DNA from: Fulvimonas sp. R45
GTDB lineage: Bacteria; Pseudomonadota; Gammaproteobacteria; Xanthomonadales; Rhodanobacteraceae
Assembly (NCBI RefSeq): GCF_030504985.1
Contig: NZ_JASERU010000008.1
Coordinates: forward strand, 62,001 to 126,000
DNA length: 64,000 nt
Direction of reading: 5' to 3'
The position numbers were made by a program, and so were the translations under genes. The notes below the pieces were generated by a model. That model was not told where the DNA came from and searched no databases. It saw only the letters and a list, made by a program, of their open reading frames with translations. Positions 1 through 7,723 of this stretch are shown here, in pieces. Every line of letters begins with the position of its first letter. Within the stretch, counting starts at the first letter, position 1.

Positions 1-99
1 CGCATGTCGCTGTCCTCGCGCGTCCAGGCCCAGACGGTGGCCCAGGAGGCGCCGGCGCTGATGATCGCGGTCGGACTCGCGCTGAGGAGCTTCGACTGA
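1..99 (+). CDS. pilM: PilM C-terminal end (partial)
   Basis: The open frame entering from the left edge gives 32 residues and stops at 97-99. Its end (AVGLALRSFD) matches the usual C-terminus of the actin-like type IV pilus protein PilM. PilM is a cytoplasmic ATP-binding protein that docks on the short N-terminal tail of PilN. The stop overlaps the pilN start in an ATGA, so the genes are probably translationally coupled. The assignment rests on this short tail and on the pilN-O-P-Q genes that follow. Confidence 0.85.
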   Translation, partial: RMSLSSRVQAQTVAQEAPALMIAVGLALRSFD

Positions 100-788
100 T
101 GACCCGCATCAACCTACTCCCGTGGCGCGCCGAGCGCCGCAAGCAGCGCGAGCGCGAATTCTTCATGCAGCTGGGCGCCGCCTTCGTGGCCGGCGTCCTG
201 TTCGTGCTGCTGTGGTCGTTCTGGATGGGCATGCGCATCGACAACCAGAACGAACGCAACGCCTACCTGCAGAACGAGATCAAGCAGGTGGACGTGAAGA
301 TCACCAAGATCAACGAGCTCGACCGGGTCCGTTCGCAGTTGCTGGCGCGCAAGCAGATCATCGAGCAGCTGCAGGCCAACCGTTCGCAGATGGTCCACCT
401 GTTCGACGAGCTGGTGAAGACCATCCCCTCCAGCGCGCGTCTCTCCGAGCTGAAGCAGAACGGCCAGTCGATGGTGCTCAACGGCGTGGCCCAGTCCAAC
501 GCCAGCGTGGCCGAGTACATGCGCAACATCGAGGACTCGCCCTGGATGGGGCACGCCGACCTCAGCAAGACCGAGAACACCCACGCCTCCACCCGCATGC
601 CCTACAGCTTCGGCCTGACCGTGGCCCTGAACCGGCCCAAGCAGGACGAGGACGGCAAGGACAAGGCCGGCAAGGCCGCGCCGGATACGAAGACGGGCGC
701 GCCCGCGGTCTCGGCGACGCCGGCGAAGCCCGCCGCTGCGCCCGCAGCCGCTCCCGCCCATGACGTCGCCAAGGGAGGGGCCAAGTGA
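99..788 (+). CDS. pilN: Type IV pilus inner-membrane platform protein PilN
   Basis: 229 aa. Residues 4-10 are INLLPWR, the conserved cytoplasmic tail that binds PilM. One membrane segment lies at about 24-46, followed by a periplasmic coiled-coil and a ferredoxin-like domain. PilN pairs with PilO to form the inner-membrane alignment complex that links the PilM ring to PilP and the PilQ secretin. The last 40 or so residues are rich in Ala, Pro and Lys, a longer tail than in many PilN proteins and probably disordered. The start overlaps the pilM stop (ATGA) and the stop overlaps the pilO start (ATGA). Confidence 0.95.
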   Translation: MTRINLLPWRAERRKQREREFFMQLGAAFVAGVLFVLLWSFWMGMRIDNQNERNAYLQNEIKQVDVKITKINELDRVRSQLLARKQIIEQLQANRSQMVHLFDELVKTIPSSARLSELKQNGQSMVLNGVAQSNASVAEYMRNIEDSPWMGHADLSKTENTHASTRMPYSFGLTVALNRPKQDEDGKDKAGKAAPDTKTGAPAVSATPAKPAAAPAAAPAHDVAKGGAK

Positions 789-1459
789 TGAAACTCCTCG
801 ACGACCTGCGCAATCTCGACCGCAACAACATTGGCGGCTGGCCGAAGTCGGTCAAGGTCTTCTTCACCGTGCTGGTGTTCGCCGTCATCGCGTTCTTCGG
901 CTGGTACCTGCACGTCAGCAACCAGCAGGACGAGCTGGCCTCCCTGGCGAACAAGGAAATACAGCTCAAGCAGGAATTCGCACAGAAGCAGGCCAAGGCG
1001 GTCAACCTCGAGGCGCTGCAGCAGCAGCTCGGCGAGATGAAGGACATGCTGCGCCAGCTGCTGCGCCAGCTGCCCAGCAAGACCGAGATGCCGGAACTGC
1101 TGGTGGACATCTCGCAGGCCGCGCTGTCGGCCGGCCTGGAAACCGACCTGTTCCAGCCGGGTCCCGAAACGCCGAAGGACTTCTACGCCGAGAAGCCGAT
1201 CAAGCTGAAGATGGTCGGCACCTACCACCAGTTCGGCACCTTCATCAGCGACGTGGCCTCGCTGCCACGGGTGGTGATCCTGACCATGCACGACGTGTCG
1301 CTGACGCCGCTGCACGCGCCGGCCAAGGGCGCGGAGCCGACCGCCAACGAGCAGCTGGTGCTGCAGGGTACGGTGAAGACCTACCGCTATCTCGACGACA
1401 GCGAAACGAACGAGGGCGGCAAGAAACCGGCCCACGGCAAGGCGAGGGCGCGGAAATGA
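788..1459 (+). CDS. pilO: Type IV pilus inner-membrane platform protein PilO
   Basis: 223 aa from the ATG at 788, which overlaps the pilN stop. An upstream GTG at 785 is also in frame but gives no coupling advantage. The protein has a short cytoplasmic end, one membrane segment at about residues 25-42, a heptad-rich coiled coil to about 90, and a C-terminal periplasmic domain. PilO heterodimerises with PilN and contacts PilP. A basic tail (KKPAHGKARARK) ends the protein. The ATGA overlap with pilP continues the coupled pilMNOP arrangement. Confidence 0.95.
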   Translation: MKLLDDLRNLDRNNIGGWPKSVKVFFTVLVFAVIAFFGWYLHVSNQQDELASLANKEIQLKQEFAQKQAKAVNLEALQQQLGEMKDMLRQLLRQLPSKTEMPELLVDISQAALSAGLETDLFQPGPETPKDFYAEKPIKLKMVGTYHQFGTFISDVASLPRVVILTMHDVSLTPLHAPAKGAEPTANEQLVLQGTVKTYRYLDDSETNEGGKKPAHGKARARK

Positions 1460-1992
1460 ACATCATCGCTGCCATCAAGCCCGCCCGCGCGGCCCGCGCC
1501 GCGCTGATGCTGGGCGCCGCCCTGGTGCTGGGCGGCTGCACCCGCGGCACGTCCGACCTGCGCGCCTGGGTGGCGCACGAAAAGTCGCTGAAGGGCGCGC
1601 CGCTGCCGCCGCTGCCGGTGATCAAGACCTTCGAGACCTTCACCTATCAGGACCAGGACAAGCGTGACCCGTTCAGTCCGAGCCCGGCGGAGGAGCAATC
1701 CAGCGCCTCCGGGCCGCGGCCCGACCAGGACCGGCCCAAGCAGCCACTGGAGATGTTCGCGCTGGACAGCCTGAAGATGGTCGGCACCATCGGTGTCGGC
1801 AAGGGCATCCAGGCGCTGATCAAGGATCCGGGCGGCGTGATCCACCGCGTCACCGTCAACGAGTACATGGGCCAGAACTACGGCCATGTCACCACGGTGG
1901 CGCCGGACCACGTGGACCTGGTCGAACTGGTTCCCAACGGCAATGGTGGCTGGATGGAACGTCCCGCCAGCATCGCGCTCGGCGAGAAATAG
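1456..1992 (+). CDS. pilP: Type IV pilus lipoprotein PilP
   Basis: 178 aa. A lipoprotein signal ends in the lipobox L25-G26-G27-C28, so Cys28 should be acylated and hold the protein in the inner membrane. An extended linker with the family motif KRDPFSP (about residue 72) leads to a compact C-terminal beta domain, the part that binds the N0/N1 region of PilQ in known systems. The start overlaps the pilO stop in ATGA. Stop is TAG, 19 bases before the pilQ start. Confidence 0.95.
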   Translation: MNIIAAIKPARAARAALMLGAALVLGGCTRGTSDLRAWVAHEKSLKGAPLPPLPVIKTFETFTYQDQDKRDPFSPSPAEEQSSASGPRPDQDRPKQPLEMFALDSLKMVGTIGVGKGIQALIKDPGGVIHRVTVNEYMGQNYGHVTTVAPDHVDLVELVPNGNGGWMERPASIALGEK

Positions 1993-2011
1993 GCTTACAG
2001 GGGCTGATGCA

Positions 2012-4198
2012 ATGACCAACCGAATCCAAACCCTCCGCAGCCCTGCCAAGCGCCTGGCGAGCCGTTGCCTGCTGGCCGGCCTGCTTGTCGGCGGCGCGGC
2101 CTGGGCCAACGCCGCGACGGCCGCCACCACGCTGAAGGACATCCATGCCGAGACGCTGCCCGGGGGGCGCGTCGCGCTGCACCTGGACTTCGCCAACGGC
2201 CCGGTGCCGCAGCCGCGCATCTTCACCACCGACGACCCGCCGCGCATCGCGGTGGACCTGCCCGACACCGCCAACGCGGCGGCGCGGCATACCGACGTCG
2301 GCGTGGGCTCCACCTCGGGCGTCACCGCGGTCTCCGCCGGCGGGCGCACGCGCGTGCTGGTCGAACTGATGCGCAGCTCCACCTACCAGACCAAGGTGGA
2401 AGGCGACAGCCTGGTGCTCACCGTCAACAACGGCAGCGATGCCGGGCCGACCACCACGGCGTCCACCATCGATCCGTCCAAGGCACTGCCCTCGGCGACC
2501 GACGGCCCCGCAGTCAGCAACATCGACTTCCGCCGCGGCAAGGATGGCGCCGGCCGCGTCCTGATCGACTTCGCTGGTCCCGGCGCGCACGCCAACATGC
2601 GTCGCGAAGGCGATCGCGTCGTGGTCGACCTCGACCACGTGCACTTGCCGCCGAGCCAGGCGCAGCGGTTGGACGTGCTCGACTTCGCCACGCCCGTGCA
2701 GTCCATCGCCACCCACGCCACTCCGGATGGCGCACGCATGGAGATCGCCGTCAAGGGCACGGTGGACACCTCGTCCTACCAGACCGGCGAGCAGTACGTG
2801 GTGGAGATCGCGCCGAAGAAGTCCGACGCCAAGACCGACGCCGCGAAGGGCCAGCAGCCGGTGTACACGGGCAGCCGCGTCACCTTCAACTTCCAGGACA
2901 TCCCGGTACGTTCGGCGCTGCAGCTGCTGGCCGACGTGTCGGGGCTGAACCTGGTCGCCTCCGACTCGGTGGGCGGCAGCGTCACCCTGCGCTTGGTCAA
3001 CGTGCCGTGGGACCAGGCGCTTGACGTGATCCTGCGCGCCAAGGGCCTGGACAAGCGCCGCGACGGCAACGTGGTGTGGATCGCGCCGCAGAAGGAACTG
3101 GCCGACTACGAGCAGAGCGTGGCCGATGCGCGCATCAAGGCTGAGGACAACGCTCCGCTGATCACCAGCTATATCCCGATCAGCTATGGCAAGGCCTCCG
3201 AGATCGCCAAGCTGCTGACCACGGGCAGTATGCAGGGGGGCGGCAACGGAAGTGGCAGCGCGGGTTCGGCGAACAGCAGCCGGGGTTTCCTGTCGCCGCG
3301 CGGCAGCGTCTCCTACGACCAGCGCACCAATACGCTGCTGCTCAACGATACGGCCGAGAAGACCGTGGAAGTGCGCAAGCTGGTCGCCGAACTGGACAAG
3401 CCGGTACGCCAGGTGCTGATCGAGTCGCGCATCGTGATAGCTACCGATCAGTTCGAACGTGATTTGGGCGTCAAGTGGGGGGCGAACGCCCAACGAACCA
3501 ATCCGAGCGGTCAGGTCATCCAGATTGGTGGTCCGCTGGGGGGGGGCACGTCGGGAAGCAACGGCAGCACCGGCAGCGCAACCAGCCCTGGCGGCTTCAA
3601 CGTCAACCTGCCGGTTTCCTCTGCGGCAGGCACTTTGGGCATGGCCATCCTCGGCAAGAACTATGCGCTTGATCTGGAGCTGTCCGCAGCGCAGACCGAG
3701 GGACGCGGCGAAGTGATTTCTAGCCCTCGCGTCATTACCGCCAACCAGCAGGAGGCGGACATCAAGCAGGGTCAGGAAATTGGCTATGTGACCTATCAGG
3801 GCAGCGTGGGCAACTCGGGCACGCCGACTGCATCGGTGCAGTTCAAGGAAGCCGTACTTGAGCTGCGCGTGACGCCGACGATCACTGCCGACAGCCGTAT
3901 CTATCTTGCCATCAATGTCAAGAAGGATGCGCTGAACAAGATGGTGGACACACCCAACGGCCAGGTGCCTTTGATCGATACGCGCTCGGTTAATACCTCC
4001 GCGCTGGTGGACAATGGCCAGACCGTAGTACTGGGTGGCATCTACGAGATCACCAAGAACGACTCGGTGGCGAAGGTACCGGGTTTGGGCGACATCCCGG
4101 TTCTGGGCACGCTGTTCCGCAAGACTACGCGCCAGAACGACAAGGCTGAATTGTTGATCTTTGTAACGCCACGCATCCTCAACGACAATTTGCAGTAA
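2012..4198 (+). CDS. pilQ: Type IV pilus secretin PilQ
   Basis: 728 aa from the ATG at 2012, with AGGGG eight bases upstream. An in-frame extension back to 1886 lies inside pilP and was not used. Order: signal peptide ending near ANAAT-AA; two AMIN-type peptidoglycan-binding regions to about residue 280; an STN/N0 domain at about 289-370; an N1 domain from about 385 containing a Gly/Ser-rich insert; and the secretin barrel from about 463 to the end, with the diagnostic VPGLGDIPVLGTLFR near the C-terminus. A second Gly/Ser-rich insert interrupts the barrel domain near 507-530. PilQ forms the outer-membrane gate for the pilus. Codon use shifts to lower GC in the last third (about 3420 on). Confidence 0.97.
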   Translation: MTNRIQTLRSPAKRLASRCLLAGLLVGGAAWANAATAATTLKDIHAETLPGGRVALHLDFANGPVPQPRIFTTDDPPRIAVDLPDTANAAARHTDVGVGSTSGVTAVSAGGRTRVLVELMRSSTYQTKVEGDSLVLTVNNGSDAGPTTTASTIDPSKALPSATDGPAVSNIDFRRGKDGAGRVLIDFAGPGAHANMRREGDRVVVDLDHVHLPPSQAQRLDVLDFATPVQSIATHATPDGARMEIAVKGTVDTSSYQTGEQYVVEIAPKKSDAKTDAAKGQQPVYTGSRVTFNFQDIPVRSALQLLADVSGLNLVASDSVGGSVTLRLVNVPWDQALDVILRAKGLDKRRDGNVVWIAPQKELADYEQSVADARIKAEDNAPLITSYIPISYGKASEIAKLLTTGSMQGGGNGSGSAGSANSSRGFLSPRGSVSYDQRTNTLLLNDTAEKTVEVRKLVAELDKPVRQVLIESRIVIATDQFERDLGVKWGANAQRTNPSGQVIQIGGPLGGGTSGSNGSTGSATSPGGFNVNLPVSSAAGTLGMAILGKNYALDLELSAAQTEGRGEVISSPRVITANQQEADIKQGQEIGYVTYQGSVGNSGTPTASVQFKEAVLELRVTPTITADSRIYLAINVKKDALNKMVDTPNGQVPLIDTRSVNTSALVDNGQTVVLGGIYEITKNDSVAKVPGLGDIPVLGTLFRKTTRQNDKAELLIFVTPRILNDNLQ

Positions 4199-4213
4199 GA
4201 GGCGCATGAGGAT

Positions 4214-4250
4214 GCGAAGGGGCGGCCGCCGGCCGCCCCTTCGCGTTTCA
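4214..4250 (+). terminator. Hairpin terminator after pilQ
   Basis: A perfect 14-bp inverted repeat (arms 4214-4227 and 4231-4244, loop of three bases) starts 15 bases after the pilQ stop and is followed by GTTTCA. The stem is very strong and the U-tract weak. It probably ends the pilMNOPQ transcript. Confidence 0.75.
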
Positions 4251-4343
4251 GGGTCAGCGTCAATACGCGGCATCCAGTCGCATGGCAAACTTTCGGCCCC
4301 TGCTGCGGTCAACAACGACGTCATGCCGAATGGACCCCATACG

Positions 4344-5339
4344 ATGGACATGCCCGAGAGTCCGGCCGCAAGCCGATTGCAGCAGGCCTTCGCGCGGCTG
4401 CGCGAGGACCTGCAGCGCAGCGTCGTCGGCCAGCCGCACCTGATCGACTGCCTGCTGGTGGCGCTGCTCGCCGACGGCCACCTGCTGGTGGAAGGCGCGC
4501 CGGGACTGGCCAAGACCACCGCGGTGAAGGCGCTGGCCGCGCGTATCGAGGCGGATTTCCACCGCGTGCAGTTCACCCCCGACCTGCTGCCCGCCGACCT
4601 CACCGGCACCGACGTGTTCCGGCCGCAGTCGGGCGCCTTCGAGTTCGAGCGCGGACCGCTGTTCCACAGCATCGTGCTGGCCGACGAGATCAACCGCGCG
4701 CCGGCCAAGGTGCAGTCGGCCCTGCTGGAGGCGATGGCGGAACGGCAGATCACCGTCGGGCGCAGCACCTGGCAACTGCCCGAGCTGTTCATGGTGATGG
4801 CCACGCAGAACCCGATCGAGCAGGAAGGTACCTTCGCCCTGCCGGAGGCCCAGCTCGACCGCTTCGTGATGCACGTGAAGATCGGCTACCCCGACGCAGC
4901 GTCCGAGCTGGCCATCCTGCGCCTGGCGCGCGAGCAGGCGCGCCGGCAACTGCACCCGCGGCCCGCGCCGGCGGCGCTGCTCAGCCAGGCCGACGTGTTC
5001 GCCGCGCGCGACGCCGCGCTGGCCGTGCATGTCGCGCCGGCGCTGGAGGAATACCTCGCGCAACTGGTGCTGGCCAGCCGCGACGCGGGCCGCTACGGCC
5101 CCGAGCTGAAACGCTGGATCGCGTGGGGCGCCAGTCCGCGCGCCACCATCGCGCTGGACCGCTGCGCGCGCGCCCGCGCCTGGCTGGCCGGGCGCGACTA
5201 CGCGCTGCCCGAGGACGTGCACGCCATCGCGCACGAGGTGCTGCGCCACCGCATCCTGACCAGCTACGAGGCCGAGGCCGAGGGCGTGGACAGCGACCAG
5301 GCGATCGACCGCCTGCTGGATCTCGTGCCCTTGCCGTGA
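4344..5339 (+). CDS. MoxR-family AAA+ ATPase
   Basis: 331 aa from the ATG at 4344. ATGs at 4323 and 4350 are equally possible, as none has a clear Shine-Dalgarno. Walker A is GAPGLAKTT near residue 51, Walker B is LADEINRAP, and sensor/arginine-finger motifs follow (QNPIEQEGTF, LPEAQLDRF). MoxR ATPases act as chaperones that work on von Willebrand A-domain partners and often activate enzyme complexes by metal or cofactor loading. It is the first gene of a tightly overlapping cluster with DUF58 and Bat proteins, the standard MoxR-VWA arrangement. The physiological target here is unknown. Confidence 0.93.
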   Translation: MDMPESPAASRLQQAFARLREDLQRSVVGQPHLIDCLLVALLADGHLLVEGAPGLAKTTAVKALAARIEADFHRVQFTPDLLPADLTGTDVFRPQSGAFEFERGPLFHSIVLADEINRAPAKVQSALLEAMAERQITVGRSTWQLPELFMVMATQNPIEQEGTFALPEAQLDRFVMHVKIGYPDAASELAILRLAREQARRQLHPRPAPAALLSQADVFAARDAALAVHVAPALEEYLAQLVLASRDAGRYGPELKRWIAWGASPRATIALDRCARARAWLAGRDYALPEDVHAIAHEVLRHRILTSYEAEAEGVDSDQAIDRLLDLVPLP

Positions 5340-6268
5340 ACGCCGTGCCCACGCCAGCGTCCCGTGGCGACGGCCGCACGCGGGTCGACCTGGACGAACT
5401 GATCGCCCTGCGCGCCCGTGCCGCGCATTCCGCGCTGGCCCCGGTCGAGAGCCGGGCCCTGCGTTCGGGACGACAGTCCAGCCGCCTGTACGGTCGCGGC
5501 ATGGACTACGCCGAATCGCGCGCCTACCAGCCCGGCGACGACGTGCGCCGGCTCGACTGGCGGCTCACCGCGCGCAGCGGCAAGCTGCACACCAAGCTGT
5601 TCCAGGAAGAGCGCGAGGGCCGCCTGCTGGTGCTGCTGGACAGCCACGCCGGCATGCGCTTCGGCACCCGCGTGCGGTTCAAGTCGGTGCAGGCGGCGCG
5701 CGCGGCGGCGCTGGCCGCGTGGTGCGCGGTGCGGGCCGGCGAACGGGTCGGCCTGCTGGCCTTCGGCGGTCACGGCCGGCTGCTGCGTCCGCGTGGAGGC
5801 GTGCGCGGCGCGTTGGCGGCCTGCGGCGCGCTGGCCGAATGGGACGCCTTGCCCGCCGATGGCGAGGAACCGCTGTCCGCCGCGCTGCTGCGCGCCAGCC
5901 GCCTGCAACATGGCGCCAGCCGCGTGCTGCTGATAAGCGACGGCTGGAGCTGCGACGAAGCCGCGCACGGCCGCCTGCTGGACCTGTCGCGGCGCGCGGC
6001 GGTGCGCGTGCTGGCGGTGGCCGACCCGCTGGAGTTGGCGCCGCCACCGCCCGGTCGCTACCCGTTCGAGCACGCGGGCGAGCGCCGCGAAGTGACGCTG
6101 TTGTCCGAACGCGACCGGCGCGATTTCCAGGCCAGCCTCGGCGCAGGCCGGGCGCGCCTGCATGCGCAGGCGCGCGCGCTGGGCCTGCCCATTCGCACCA
6201 TCGACACCCGCGACGACGTGGGCGATGCCGTGGTCGCCCTGCTGCGTGCACCGGAGCTGCGGCGATGA
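5336..6268 (+). CDS. DUF58 protein of the MoxR/Bat cluster
   Basis: 310 aa from a GTG at 5336 that overlaps the moxR stop (GTGA). A later GTG at 5345 is an alternative. The DUF58 signature spans about 59-105 (YAESRAYQPGDDVRRLDW, then LHTKLFQEE). The rest resembles a VWA-like fold, with LVLLDSHAGM where the metal-site strand would be. DUF58 proteins are obligate partners in MoxR operons and are thought to act together with the ATPase. No membrane segment is evident. The stop overlaps the next start (ATGA). Confidence 0.9.
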   Translation: MNAVPTPASRGDGRTRVDLDELIALRARAAHSALAPVESRALRSGRQSSRLYGRGMDYAESRAYQPGDDVRRLDWRLTARSGKLHTKLFQEEREGRLLVLLDSHAGMRFGTRVRFKSVQAARAAALAAWCAVRAGERVGLLAFGGHGRLLRPRGGVRGALAACGALAEWDALPADGEEPLSAALLRASRLQHGASRVLLISDGWSCDEAAHGRLLDLSRRAAVRVLAVADPLELAPPPPGRYPFEHAGERREVTLLSERDRRDFQASLGAGRARLHAQARALGLPIRTIDTRDDVGDAVVALLRAPELRR

Positions 6269-6750
6269 GGCCGCCGCAACCGCTGCCGCTGCGCGACATC
6301 CACCTGCCGCCCGCGCCGCCGTGGTGGCCTCCGGCGCCTGGCTGGTGGGTGTTGGCGGCGCTGCTGCTGGCGCTGCTCGGCACCGGATTCTTTTTCGTCC
6401 TGCGTTGGCGCCGCCGGCGCGCCGCATGCCGCCGCGTGCTGGCCGAGGTGGACGCGCTGGCGGCGCGGCACGCCGGCGACGATGCAGCCCTGGCGCTTGG
6501 CCTGCACCAGTTGCTGCGTCGCGCGGCGCGCCGCTACGACGCGCAGGCCGTGCACCAGCGCGGCGAGGCGTGGCGGCGCACGCTGGCGCGCGTGCCCGTG
6601 CGGGCCGGCGTGCTCGACGCGCTGCTCGCGCTGGAACGGGACCTGTACCGTCCGCAGGCGGCCTTCGATCGTGACGCGGCGCTGGCGGCCACCCGCGCCT
6701 GGCTCGCCGCGGCCTGGCGGCGCCGGCCGAGGGAAGTGACGCATGCCTGA
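6265..6750 (+). CDS. DUF4381 single-pass membrane protein
   Basis: 161 aa. A Pro/Trp-rich N-terminus (PPAPPWWPPAPGWW) precedes one membrane helix at about 27-47, then an Arg-rich stretch and a helical cytoplasmic domain. This is the DUF4381 pattern found only beside MoxR, DUF58 and BatA/B genes. The start overlaps the DUF58 stop by four bases and the end overlaps batA by eight. The function is unknown; membership of the Bat complex is inferred from position. Confidence 0.85.
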   Translation: MRPPQPLPLRDIHLPPAPPWWPPAPGWWVLAALLLALLGTGFFFVLRWRRRRAACRRVLAEVDALAARHAGDDAALALGLHQLLRRAARRYDAQAVHQRGEAWRRTLARVPVRAGVLDALLALERDLYRPQAAFDRDAALAATRAWLAAAWRRRPREVTHA

Positions 6751-7723
6751 GTTCGCCTGGCCCTGGGTGTTCGTGCTGCTGCCGCTACCCTGGCTGCTGC
6801 GGCGCTGGCTGCGCCCGGTGCTGCCCGGACAGGCGCTGCGCCTGCCGCAGGCCGGATTGCAGCTGCCGCAGGCGGCCCGGACCGCCGTGCGCGGCGCCAC
6901 GCCGTGGCTGCTGGCATTGGCCTGGCTGTGCCTGCTGGCCGCCGCGGCCCGTCCGCAACGGTTGGGACCGCCGCAGGCGCAGCAGCGCAGCGGCCGCGCG
7001 CTGATGCTGGCGGTGGATCTGTCCGGCAGCATGCACACGCCGGACATGCAGCTGGCCGGCCAGCCGGTCAGCCGCTTCGGCGCGGTGGAGGCGATCGCCG
7101 GCGACTTCATCGCGCGGCGGAGCGGCGACGAACTGGGCCTGATCCTGTTCGGCAGCCACGCCTACCTGGTCACGCCGCTGACCTACGACCTCGGCGCCGT
7201 GCGCGCCCAGCTGCAGGGCGCCGCGGTGGGCCTGGCCGGCACGCAGACCGCGATCGGCGACGCCATCGCGGTGGCGGTGAAGCGCCTGTCCGCGCTGCCC
7301 AAGCAGGCGCGCGTGCTGGTGCTGCTCACCGATGGCGTCAACAACGCCGGCACCATCGCGCCGCTGGACGCCGCGCGCGCGGCGAAGGCGGCCGGCGTGC
7401 GCATCTACACCATCGGCATCGGCGCCACCCGCCTGCGCGTGCCCGGCTTCTTCGGCAGCCAGGTGGTCAACCCCTCGGCCGACCTCGACGCCGACATGCT
7501 CACCCGGATCGCCGACATGACCGGCGGCCGCTTCTTCCGCGCCACCGACAGCGGCCAGCTCGCCGACGCCTACCGCGCCATCGACGCGCTGGAACCGATG
7601 CCGCAGCACGGCCCCAGCCTGCGTCCCCGCCACGAGCTGTTCCGCTGGCCGCTGCTGGCCGCGGTGCTGCTGCTGATGCTGGCCAACCTGCCGCGCTGGC
7701 GGCTGCGGGAGCGCCCTGCATGA
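6743..7723 (+). CDS. batA: BatA-type VWA-domain membrane protein
   Basis: 326 aa. Two N-terminal membrane segments (about 6-20 and 50-72) precede a VWA domain with an intact metal-ion-dependent adhesion site, D92-L-S94-G-S96, and further site residues in LTPLTYD and LLTDGVN. A C-terminal membrane helix follows (about 300-318). This is the BatA layout (Bacteroides aerotolerance), with the VWA domain facing the periplasm. It overlaps its neighbours on both sides, implying stoichiometric co-expression with MoxR and DUF58. Confidence 0.9.
   Translation: MPEFAWPWVFVLLPLPWLLRRWLRPVLPGQALRLPQAGLQLPQAARTAVRGATPWLLALAWLCLLAAAARPQRLGPPQAQQRSGRALMLAVDLSGSMHTPDMQLAGQPVSRFGAVEAIAGDFIARRSGDELGLILFGSHAYLVTPLTYDLGAVRAQLQGAAVGLAGTQTAIGDAIAVAVKRLSALPKQARVLVLLTDGVNNAGTIAPLDAARAAKAAGVRIYTIGIGATRLRVPGFFGSQVVNPSADLDADMLTRIADMTGGRFFRATDSGQLADAYRAIDALEPMPQHGPSLRPRHELFRWPLLAAVLLLMLANLPRWRLRERPA

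Noticed and set aside
4206-4343. Coding extension of moxR back to 4206
   Set aside because: It would read through the pilQ terminator hairpin, has no ribosome site, and adds residues unlike MoxR N-termini.
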